In this document: in pieces, positions 46,308 to 57,700 of the stretch
How positions within the stretch are numbered: position 1 is the stretch's first letter
Layout of the letters: each line of letters starts with the position of its first letter
DNA from: Vitrella brassicaformis
Lineage: Eukaryota; Sar; Vitrellaceae
Reading direction: 5' to 3'
DNA: 64,000 nucleotides
Assembly: GCA_001179505.1 (NCBI GenBank)
Contig: CDMY01000337.1
Span: 28,458-92,457 of the forward strand
The notes under the pieces: model-generated
Told to the model about the DNA's origin: nothing
The model's database searches: none
Seen by the model: the letters and a program-made list of their open reading frames with translations, nothing else
Made by a program: the position numbers and the translations under genes

Positions 46308-48676
46308 TCACGAAGTCGGCAGGAGAGGTGCGTCGGCCGCCTCTTCGGCACTACCCTCACTTGACCGACACGCAGCCACCCACAGAGAGACAGACAGACA
46401 GACACATACTCTCACCCAAATGCTCCAGTGTCTGGCCCTCTCGTCCTCACTCTGACCTCCCGGTTGCTGTCCCTCTGCGGCAGCTGCAGCAGCTGCAGCA
46501 GCCTGTTGCTGTGCGGCGCTTCCCTTCCACTCGCCGCCGGTCCACTCGCTGTTCATCATGGCGGTGATCATGGTCTTCTCCTCCTCGTCGAGCTCCTCCT
46601 CCCATATGCTCTCCTGCGTCACCACATTGTAGAAGTAGTCCGCCCCACTCTCGGGGTCGTTGTACTTCTCCCATATCTCGTCAGCCCAGATCGACAGGCC
46701 CTTTTGTGCATTGTAGAGGTAGTCGTTGCCGCTCTCAGCGTCCGTGTACTTGACCCACCCCTCCGGCAGCCCCTTGCTGTCGCGGCCCATGAAGCCCAGA
46801 GAGCTCTGGTCGGCCGGCGGCGGCTCCTCCTGGGCCGGGTTCGGGCGGGCCACCTCCTCTTTGAGCTTCAGCTGCTTGACGGGTACTGGGGGCGGGGCTT
46901 TGCGGGTCCTGGCGTAGACAAGGTAGCCCACCAGGGCGGCAAGCATGAGGGCCGTGAAGCAGCAGATGAAGATGAACACCGACCGCCAGAAGTCGGCCCA
47001 CTCCTCGGTGAGGGCCATCGACTGGCCGGGGGCGTTAATACTGTCAGACACCGACACCACATTGGGCACCATCTCCACCTGAGACACAGAGAGAGAGAGA
47101 GAGAGAGAGAAGGGGCGATTCCAATGTTTGTTTCTGTGCAGTGCATGTGTCCTCCTCACCCACCCAATCGTCGACAAGAATAAAGTTGAGCCATCTCTTG
47201 AGGTTTGCGCGTCTGTAGTTGCAGTCCAGCATGGCGCGGGACCACACCTTGTCGCGCGAGAACCCGCAGAAGGATGTCGACGCGGCCTTCCCGGCGTTAC
47301 ATGGAGACAGGAATCCTTCGAAGCGGTGCCAGGCGGCGCGAGCCAGGGGGAAGAGTTTGTGGCATGTCGCGTTGAGGGCTGGCTCCAGATCGACCACTGT
47401 CGCCTTCTCTCGGTAGCTGTCGCCTGTGCGACTTGCTGCAACCAAAGAGGCAGCCAGAGAGCGGCCAAAACGGTTGCGTGTTGTTCTTCTCATGGTCTGA
47501 CTGACCGACTGAGCAGATAGGTCTGAAGGTCGGTTTGTCGTTCTGAAGTCGTCAAAAGAGCGAGGCGACGGTTGTCCTTGATGAGCTCCCCGACTGTCTT
47601 TGTCGGCTTGATCCACTCGGATGCAGGAACCAGCCTGTCCATCTTGTCACGAAAGTAGTCGACAATGAAGGTCATGAACTCGGTCTCCACGTCCACGTCT
47701 GCAACCAAGTGCGCGGCAATACAGATGCATGCCATCCACTGATGCATGCGACTGCACACCGACCGATGTGCGCGACGTCGCCTGCGCCCTTGGGGTCGAA
47801 TGCGGTGAATACGGTCTTCTTCTGGAAGGCGCGGAAGTCGACGACCACGACATCGTTCTTATATTCGTCCAGGAAGGACTCCACCTGCACGAGGATCTCC
47901 TCGATATCCTGCCCCCTTGCCCATGGCTTCCAGAGCGAGTTGCCACGTAGCTCACCAACACACCGTCTTTGTAACCGACCTTGGTTTATCAAGGCACAAG
48001 CACACATGGTGGGAGGCATACGGGCGGCCCCCTGACCATGACATGGCGGCTGCATTCATGGTTTTGCTGACCTTATGCCTCGTTTGAGCTGTGCCATGAC
48101 GTCGTGTGGCTGGAAGCGGAAGGTGCAGTCCTCGACGGCTTTGCCATTCCAGTCCTTCATGTCCACACCCGCCCCAGAGTTGTGCGTCCCGGGGAAGGTG
48201 ATGTAGCGGATCTTAAACTCACACAGGCTGGTGTAATGGTTGCAGCCCGCCAGCGGCCGGATCTCCTCCGGCTCTGGGGCACTGCAAATCTTCTTGTCTG
48301 CGAAGGCGAACGAGAGGGGGCTTTCATCAGACACCCACATGGAATCGCCGCTGTGCTTCTTGCAGTCGAGTTTGCCGATGTCGGTGCGGCACTTGCGGCC
48401 CGACTGATGGTGGTCGCTCTCCTCGCAGGGCTCAAGGAAGTTGACCCTCGGGCAGCGGCCGCCAACGAAATAACCGAACACGCTGTCGCACCAGTAAGAC
48501 CCGCCCCCTCCTGACGACTGCTGCAGTTGCTCGCCGGCCTCGAGTTGAACGAACGACAGTGCGGGGCGCTTGTCCGATGCATCTTTGCGGTGGCGGTGGG
48601 CGTCAGACACACAGGCGAGGGATAGAAAGAGGGCGAGAGGGAGGGGTGGGGCTCCTCGAAAGGAGAGAAGCCTCAT
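46308..48676 (-). CDS. PLC-like phosphodiesterase with transmembrane helix and two WW domains
   Basis: Six exons fit: 48676-48072, 47966-47764, 47698-47510, 47435-47164, 47078-46416 and 46355-46308 (about 659 residues). A signal peptide (LPLALFLSLACVS) precedes a Cys-rich stretch and the PLC-X motif ITFPGTHNSGAG, with the first catalytic His at codon 48182-48184. NDVVVVDFRAF and a late barrel region (FLSPCNAGKAAS) follow. One membrane helix is clear (VFIFICCFTALMLAALVGYLVY). The cytosolic tail has a Pro/Lys linker and two WW-like units, LPEGWVKYTDAESGNDYLYN and KYNDPESGADYFYNVVTQ. The tail also has an Ala run. The exon 1-2 joint is uncertain: the second catalytic His block is not evident. A 60-base in-frame piece before the last exon may be retained. 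Confidence 0.78.
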
Positions 48677-48798
48677 GGATGGATGGGGCTCAGGCAAAGA
48701 GATGAGCAACGGACGGCCTTCACATCAACGGGGGAACGGGGCAGAAGGGAGCGCTGCCCCCGTTGCAAGCTGTGGCCCCATTGCAGGACTTTTACGTG
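48677..48798. promoter_or_regulatory. 122-base divergent upstream region
   Basis: This separates the PLC-like gene from the CCP-Hint gene. It contains an approximate inverted pair, aacgggggaacggggcag and ctgcccccgttg (48728-48766). No TATA box. Two genes for surface proteins start here. Confidence 0.5.
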
Positions 48799-51700
48799 AT
48801 GGCTTTGTGCCGTGTTGCACTGTGGAGGGCTCTCCTGCTTTTCTGCTTCCTGTTCTCATCTGCGGCGCTGCCCACATTCAATGCGAGACAGATGCCACAG
48901 CAGCTCACAAGCGACGGTGCCTTTTATCGCAGTGCAGACGATGTAGCCTTCCTTCAAGACCCTGGCGGTAATGGGACAGCGGGCCGTGGCGGAAGCAAGC
49001 CCACTCTCCCTCCACCGCTCCGTATCGACTGTCAAGTCGACAGCCGGGAGGTGGTGAAGCTCGTTGTGCGCCCAGAGGATGGGTTGCTGCCAGATGGCTG
49101 GAAGGACCCGTCGCATGAGAGGCCCTTCTTCACCGGCCAGGGACACCCACCCACAAAGACAAACAGGTGACACAGAGCATGCACAGCACGGCACACAAAC
49201 GCGTTGGATGGCTGATTGTTTCGCTCCTGTCTCTCTGCCAGGGTGACTGCCACATCCGGGCGGGTCCTCTGGCTGGACTTCGGCGCCAACCACTACTTCG
49301 TCACTCCTTTCTTCAACGCCACCCACCACATATGCATCCCCCTCCTCCCCCCTGGCGGACCCGCCGAGGCGTCCTTTCTACTCGCCTTCCATTTCGCTGT
49401 CTCGACCCCACCCCTCGTCGGCACCAGACAGGTGCTGCTGGACAACTTCCAGGGCTTCCAGGTCGGCTTCCTCCCCGACGAAAGCGACCCGGAAGCCGTG
49501 CATTTCGGGGTGCTGCCTCTTGTTGCTGGGGATCGGTCATCGATGGTGCGCATATGCTGGCGGGCGGAGGAGGGGCTGCTGTACCATGCAAGAAGATTGC
49601 AAGAAGATACTGCTTGTGTGTGAGGATGGTTGGTGGGCCCATCTCTCTTCCCTTTGTCAGATTTTGTGTCTCGTTGTGGCGACGGCAAGGTGGAGCCGCC
49701 CGAGGAATGTGACACGGGGGGTGAGGCGCTGGGGTCAAGTGACTGCAGTTGCAACTGCAGAAGTAAGACCCCGTAGGTAACAGATGCCTTGTCTCACCAT
49801 CTGTTACCTATATACCTGCCCTCTTCCCTCAGAGAAGTGTCCGCCATACGCCAGCATTCTTGGCGACCGTGCCCTCCGCTTCGCTGCCCGATACGTGACC
49901 CCACACCAACAGCGCAATGCACAGGCCACGTCGCCCTACGGATTCACGTCCTCCATTCTTGTCAAGGCGATGGAGGCAGGGGGGGCGCTGGAACTGAAGT
50001 GCCGGGAGGATGTCCCATCTGTAGTCGGTGACAAGAGGCGGAATCGCACCTTCACTGCCGACGTGGCCAGCGGCAGGGACATCGTCATATGCGGTGCGAG
50101 TCGGTCGGGGGAATTCTCGCCGCGACTCATGGACTGCTACGGTCGGTGGGCTGGTGAGTGGTCGATCGACTCCTGCGCCTTTCTTGGTGTCCGTCCTCAG
50201 AGACATGTGATCCGGATTCTCTGCTGTGGTGGCAGCAAACAGACATCGTGCTGCCCGAGAGGCAAGCCACCCTCCAACTTGTGTCGCCAAGAAGGGCAGG
50301 CTTGGTGCGGCACGGCGAGGCGGTCCGCGTGAGATGCAACCCATCGGCAGGTGTGGGTGGGGTTGAGGGGGCCCCCAGCGAACAGACACTGGAATGTGAC
50401 GACGGGCACCTAGAGCCACTCAGGCTGCCTTGCTTTGGTAAGTCATTCATGACAGACAGACAGAAGCCATCGATCCGTCACGGAAGGGGCTCTACGGCCT
50501 GTCTTCTTCTTCGTCTGTGTGTGCCACAGCCATTTGTCCAGCCGAGATCCGCGGCCCTCCCACCTACACCCTGCCCATCTCACCTTCGCGTTATTCCATC
50601 AGCGGCGAGGGCTTTCAGGAGGGCGCCACGCGGACCCTGTCGTGCCGGCAGGGCTTCACCACCCCCACAGACAGCACGACAACCACAGAGGAGATCGAGT
50701 GCATCAAGGGCCAGTGGACACCCGTCACTCTCGTCTGCGAGGGGCAGTGCCCGCCATTCGCTCTCCCCAGGGGCAAGGAGCATCTGTATGTGACCGACCC
50801 GCCCCTCACACGTGAGAGTGCGCCGTTTGGTAGCAGGATCCATGTGTATTGCGCGAGGGGTCTGTCTCCGCCGAGTGACGGGCCGCAGAGTCTTGAGGTG
50901 GAGTGCACCTGCTACGGCACCGCTGAGGAGTGCCAGAGCAACAAGGGCACCTACGAATGGACCGACTTCGAGCTGCCCTGCGGCGGTAGGAACCACCGAC
51001 ACACTGATGGATTCACTGCAGGGGTGTGTCTCTTTGTTGGCTACAGCCTCCTGCCCTTCCTACCAGACAGAGGAGGGCTATATCACAGAGCTGCCATTCG
51101 CCCTCGGAGCCGCCTCAGCCAACAACCGCTCGACTGAGACATCGCCGATGGGCCACGTCAGGCAGACCGGTGCCAACGACACGACTGCAGAGGAGGCCTC
51201 CAGCGCCATGTCTGCACTCACCGTGGTAGCAGTATCAGGGGGGAAGGTGGTGGGCGGTGGAGGAGAGGACAGCACGGCAGCTGCTGGTGGGAGAGCAGAG
51301 GCCAGCGATGTGACTGTGCCAGAGGGGACGGCAATCGTGGTGGCCTGTGATGCTGAGAAGGGCTATGGTGTGCGACTTGGGGCTCTGCACACGCGCGACA
51401 CCGTGACGTGCACTAGCCGTGGATACTCTGCCAAGACGCTTCTCTGTTACCGAGCGTATACACATGACATCTCCAGACGCCCTTGCCTTTTCTCAGGTCT
51501 GTGTGCCGCTGTCTGGCTTGCAGACATGTGCTTGTCGTCTCCGCCTCTTCCCGACCATCTGCACTACCTCGTGGACCCCCCTGCGGGCGACACACGCACA
51601 GGTCCCCCCTACCCCCATGGATACGCAGTCACCGTTAGCTGCCGCGCCGGCAGCAGCAGAGGCGAGACTGACGCCGTCCCGCTGCGGGAGACACTCACGT

Positions 51701-54700
51701 GTGTGCAGGGCAGATGGACCGAACCAAACCTTGTCTGCCGAGGTGGGGCGGTGAGAGACATTAGCTATCGCCAGCTGGCCATAAGAGACATCTATATACG
51801 TGAGACATGGCTGGTGTGTGTATATGCAGCCAAGTGCATGGAGTGGTCGATGCTCGATGACGCCGTGTACGAGACGCTTCCTGAGCCGCAAGAGGCCCTC
51901 AAGAGGCGTGCGGATGCCGCGCTCAACAAGACGGCGGGCGAGGGTGGGTGGTACGACGGTGCCATGGTCAAGGTCAAGTGCCGACACTCATTCGAGGAAC
52001 AGGACCTCTACTGCCGAAATGCACACTGGACACCACTCACACTCGTCTGCACACGTAACCCGCAAGACAGCAGCACTTTGACACTAGCCAGCCACTATTG
52101 CTTCTTTCGTTCAGGTCCGTGCCCGAAGCTCTCTGTGGAGGCCCGCAAGGGCATGGAAAGCGAGAAATCTTTCCTTTATGTGGTCTCGCCTGAAGAGGTC
52201 ACTCGGGGGGAGTCGCAGCACGGCACTGTGGTGACGGTGAGGTGCAACCAAGACAAGGGCTTCTCGCCCGCAAGGGGGCCCGTTGAGGACCGCATCACCT
52301 GCAACAAGGGACACTGGACGCCACAAAGGCTCTTCTGCGGACGTGAGAACGAGAGAACGGCTGAACTGACATCTCTGTGTCCATCAATTGATCAATGTGT
52401 GCAGGAGACTGTCCCTTCATCCCGTGGCTGCATCCACCTGAGGCCTACCTCATCCCCCAGATCCGCACTCGGCCCCGCGACACACCGTCGCTGCGCCGCC
52501 CACATATGGCCGAGGGGACGGTGCTTAACGGCCCTGACGTGCTGGCACCCAGTGCATCTCCCTCTCCCCCACCCTCTCCTTCACCGTCGCCAAGCCCCTC
52601 CCCCACGCCGATCGTCACAACGACCCAGCAGCCGGTAAGACAGTATTTCTCTCTCTGTAAGCAGCAGATATCAGGATGCGTGTGTCTCTATCTTAGACAT
52701 CGACGGAAGAGCCCAGCGACTTTGCTGAAAACGAAGGTGTCCCGGCCTTCCTGGAGGAGGGGAAAGATGACACTACGGACTGGTCGCCCGCCACCTATAC
52801 CGCCGCCCACCAGCTGGAGATCCTGATCGGGCTGGAGCATCATCCCTCGGGCACTCAGGTGTTCATCAAATGCAACGGGGACCTGGGGTACTCGCCCAGC
52901 ACTGGGGCGAGGAACAGAGTGGACGCCATCGTATGTGAGGCCGGGAAATGGACACAGCTCCCATTGACATGCATGCGTAAGCTCATGCAGTAAGTAGAGG
53001 GCAACACGTGGGTGAGACAACACACATGCACAGCTGTGGTTGTGTGTGCGTCTGTGTGTCCAGCTTCGTGTGGGCCTTTCCCGTCCCCTGAGCACAGTCA
53101 CTTTTACTCCATTGAGCACATTGGGGGCATGGCCAACACGGATAGGCACGGCGCCAAGGTGCGCATCACTTGCTCGGACAAGTACGCCGCTCTGCCCGAG
53201 CCCCGGTCGCCCGGCTTCGCTGAGAGCGTTTGCTTCAACGGCACATGGCGGCCATTCCCGCCACCAATGCTCTGCTCTGGTACTCACACAGGCCAGAGAA
53301 ACGTACGGATGCACAATACCATTTCTTGTGTGCCCGTCCATCCATCCATCCATCCATCCAATTGATCAGGCAGTTGCGCACCGTATGCCCTCCCGGCCTC
53401 TCAAGTGCTGGCCAGCCCCCCCAAGGCCTTCTACTCGACGTTCGACACGATCGACATTGCCTGCAACACGCAGGCGGGGTACCTCAATGCGAGTGACCGG
53501 TTCACCAAGGTCAGGAACGTGGGAGGGGAGGAGGAGGAGCCGACCAACAAGGGTGAGGGCGCCGTGCTGTCTGTATCAACACTCACGTGTCTCCATGGGC
53601 TCTTCAGTGAGCCGGAGCCGCCGCTCGATTGCCGGCGTAAGCGCATCCACGCACCCACACATGGTCCGGCCCACATTGACGTATCCGCCGCTGCCCTTTT
53701 CCAGAGTCCTGCTCGGATTTCATAACCCTCGTCGACACCACCGAGTACTCATTCCGTGTTATGTCTTCCTCGGCGGAGTTCACCAACACCACTGCATGCG
53801 CCCTACCCCCATCCGCTCCTTCGGCAGTGGCCAACACATCTGCCCACCCTCCCTCGCCCCTCCCCTTGCACCCGAGACATGGCAGCTGCGTCAAGTTGGG
53901 GTGTCAGATGGGCTACACGCCTGATGTTGACCCGCACCAGTGGAGCGACGAGCCGTGTGCGAGTCCGGGTGATGTGCACTACGAGCCGGTCTTCGGCAGT
54001 CGGGACTGCGAGACGCTGCGCTGCATGGATGGGCAATGGAGAAGGCGGTCTTTCAGATGCAGAAGTAGGCAGGCAACAGAGGAGGATGGGCTCCGTTTTC
54101 CCATGTGTGTGTCTCTTGCAGAGGACTGTCCCAACCCTTTCTTGCATTATCTCCCGGAGGGCCTAGATATCCTTAACACGACAAAGATAAAGGACGTCTA
54201 CCATCATGGGGAGACACTCACCATCACGTGCCACGGTGAAGGAAGCGCATACCTCAAGTGTGCTCGCGACGTGAATCCGTACGTCGCACATGTTGATCAG
54301 AGCCGGCGGGGCGTCCGTTGACTGGCTACGCTGCGGTGCCCCCCGAGCTGCCGGACAGCAACCAGACCCTCACGTGCAACGACGGACATTTCGACTTTGT
54401 AAAACTCGACTGCAAAAGTGCGGAATGACATCAGACACGAGAGAGAGAGACAGCATCAACCAGTCTTTTCGCTGCAGAATTGTGTGGTCCATACTTTCCT
54501 CCTGGCCCCAAGGATCACTACAAGCACTACCACTGGTCGACCGATTCAGAAGGGCTCCAGTCATCCGTCGACAGACAAGCGGAAGAACTCATCAAGAAAC
54601 GGGTGAGACAGACAGACAGGTATCGAGGACAAACATATGGAGACACCGCCCGCCCTGTTGCTCTCTCTGTATCTGTAGGGCAACACGACGGTGAGCGCTG

Positions 54701-57700
54701 AGGCTCTGAAGCCTTATCTCGTTCATCGGTCGGTGCGATATATGCGGTGCGCCGACCTCTACTCGGACCCCGACTGGCCGTCGCCGTCGCCATACGAGAC
54801 TGTCGAGTGCGTCAGCGGGCTCTGGACCATCCAGCAACTCAAATGCACAAGTGAGTCCGATCAGTGTCTCAACACCATCGATACACACTCTTGTTTGTCC
54901 GATGTGTCTTCCTTTCAGAGCAGTGTCCCGGCAAGAAGTTCTACTACCTCCCCTCCGACGTGTACCCGACCACATACACAGGCAGAAAGGGCGGCCTCCC
55001 CTCCCCGCGCACACCGCACACCGTGGGCTCCCTCTTCGACCGCTCGTCCCTTTATGACGATGGCGATATTTTGTCGATCGACTGCATCGGTCCGACGAGC
55101 CCGTCTGCGCTGCCGCCTGCGGGGGAGGAGACGACCGTGGGTATGGGGTATGAGGGCGACAAGTGCGACGTACGCTGTACGAGAGGCAAGTGGACCATGC
55201 TGCCCATCATATGCAAAAGTAAGGTGGCGAGGGGGAGAGAAATGACGGGAGGTCACAGTATGTGGTCGTGTCTGCAGGGAGGTGTCATCCTTATGTGAAC
55301 CCTCTGCCGGCTCGGGCAGTCTGTGAGCCGCCGCTGTTTTGCAAAACCGACCCTCGGGATCTGACGTCCGACGAGCAGCTGCACACGATGCACCTGCCCT
55401 ATGGCAACGACACCATGTTCCGCCACGGCTCGGCACTCAACATCTCGTGCATCGCGACCTACCTGCCCTCACTGCTGCCAGTGCAGGAGACCATCACCTG
55501 CTCAGATGGCAGATGGGCCGCCACGCAACTCACTTGTTGGAGTAAGTGCACACAGCTAAGGAGAGCCAGCAACACCCGCACAGAATCTCTCTGTGTCTCC
55601 AGAGCCGTGTGGAGCGTTCGATGCCCTCGCTCGGAGTGGCGAGGACCCCTCACGGTACCTCTCAGAGCCAGACCAGAACAACCTCAACATCACACCGGCA
55701 CACTGGCGAAACGACGTGCCGCAGCCCTCACCCGGCAGCAAGGAGGCGGTGGGGCCGTACTTCCTGCATGGGTCTCGCTACGTGGTGTCTTGCGACACGG
55801 CCAAGGGTTTCGAGTCCATCATGCCGCGGCCAGTGGACTTCAGCGAGTGCTTCGACGGACACTGGACCGGCGTCGCACTGCAGTGCAGACGTACGTGTGT
55901 TACTGGGGTTGGTGGTGTGGGTATACACCTTCCCGCGTGTGTTCATGTGTGTCTTCAGGAAGGTGTGGATCGGTGGAGTCAGTGATGGAGAGCCTTCACG
56001 AGGACCCGTCTCGGTACACAATCGCCCACAAGGGAGTCACCCACGGGACTGTGGCACACCTCACGTGCGCCGAGGGATACACACCCGTGGAGGGCCGGCC
56101 CGACGAGCTGGAGCTCATCGAATGCAATGACGGCCAGTGGGGCCGACCCAACCTCAGATGCGAAAGTAATCCAGTGAGCGAACAGTGATTGGCGACACAC
56201 ATGGCCACATCTCTTTGTGTGTGCAGAGAAGTGTCCGGATTACATGGAGTATGCTGGAGTGTATGACTCGGAGGTGCTCAACTCATCAAGATATGTGCTC
56301 ACGGGCTTCTCGGGCCAGAAATGGGCTGGCGCCGCATTCACCATCGAGTGCGCTGTCGGCGCATCCCCAGTAAGCAAGCGACAAGAGAGAGAGAGAGAGA
56401 GAGAGAGGTCCCTCATTCGTGTCTCGTCTCGGTATGGTTGTGACAATGGACGGCTGCAGGATCAGCCTGTGCAGGAGCTGACATCCGCTGGCGAGGGTCC
56501 CCAGCTGTCGGTCGCCTCTTCTCAAGTCATCCGCTGCCTCAATGGCGGCTGGCAGGCACGACTGCTGTCATGCCTCGGTAAGAAGCAGCGATCGAATCAC
56601 ATCACAACCCTCTAAAAACACTTGGTGCCATGTCTATGTGTCTCACCTGCGGCCAGCCAACTGCCCCGACTATCTGCCGGAGCCCAACTACGAGATCGAT
56701 GAGGAGTGCGGGCAGGGATACATCGTCACCGGACACTCTTTTGGATACGACAACGGTACACAAGGGACAGCACGCAGGCAGGCGGGCAGGCAGGCAAGCA
56801 GCTCAAGTGCCTGTGTGTCTCTCTGTGTCTGTCTGCGTGTCTCTCAGATACCAAGACGGTGCGCAACGGCTTCTCCCGTGAGCTGATGTGTTGCCTGCAG
56901 GGCATGCCCATCTTCGAGGACAGCGACGAGCCGAAATGCTCGTAGGCCACGCCACATCGCCACCTTGACCCCTTGATTGATTATGTGGCTGTGGGGGGTG
57001 TGTCAGGTGGGATTGGTCTGTGAAGGATGCTGGTCCGAATCCCGCCATGACAGCCGACGACCCCACATGGGGGTGGGACAGAGTCGTCTGCCACGACGGA
57101 CAGTGGACACAGCCGCAACTAGAGTGCCACCGTAAGGATGGGTGGATGGTGGGTGGGTGGACAAACAAGATGTGTCTCCACCATCTCTTCCCCTCTGTGT
57201 GTTCATTCATTCATTTGTCTATCAGCCAACTGTGTGGCCCTCGAGGCCGAGAAGTTCAACTTAGATCTTGGCGAGTACAAGCAGTACGGGCGGGCCACCG
57301 GTGGCCGCGAGACCAGCACAAGCTACGACATATTCGAAGAAGCGGTCAGCCTCTTGCAAAAGGGCAGCCAGCCGGCCACCACAGCCAGGAGGCCAACACG
57401 CGTCCCCACCCCCCGGATCCGCCACTCTCTGATCCAGCTGCCGCCCCCACCACGTGAGGGCGGGAGGGGTGACGAAGGCGACATGGCCGATGAGGACGCG
57501 ACAGGGGAGGCGTTCGAGACTTATCCATACGGGACAACGGTGGACGTGCGGTGCGACAAGGGCAGTCTTCCAGACCCGGTGCAGGGTGAGTGGCCGAAAG
57601 AGTGGGACAAGCGCGTGACGGTGGAGGCGACGTGCAAGCGGGGGCGATTCCAGAACATACCTTTCGACTGCATACGTACGTAGACACGCGAGACGGAAGG

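Noticed and set aside
46428-47183. 251-codon plus-strand frame opposite the PLC-WW gene
   Set aside because: It is the antisense shadow of a long exon with clear WW and membrane features on the minus strand.
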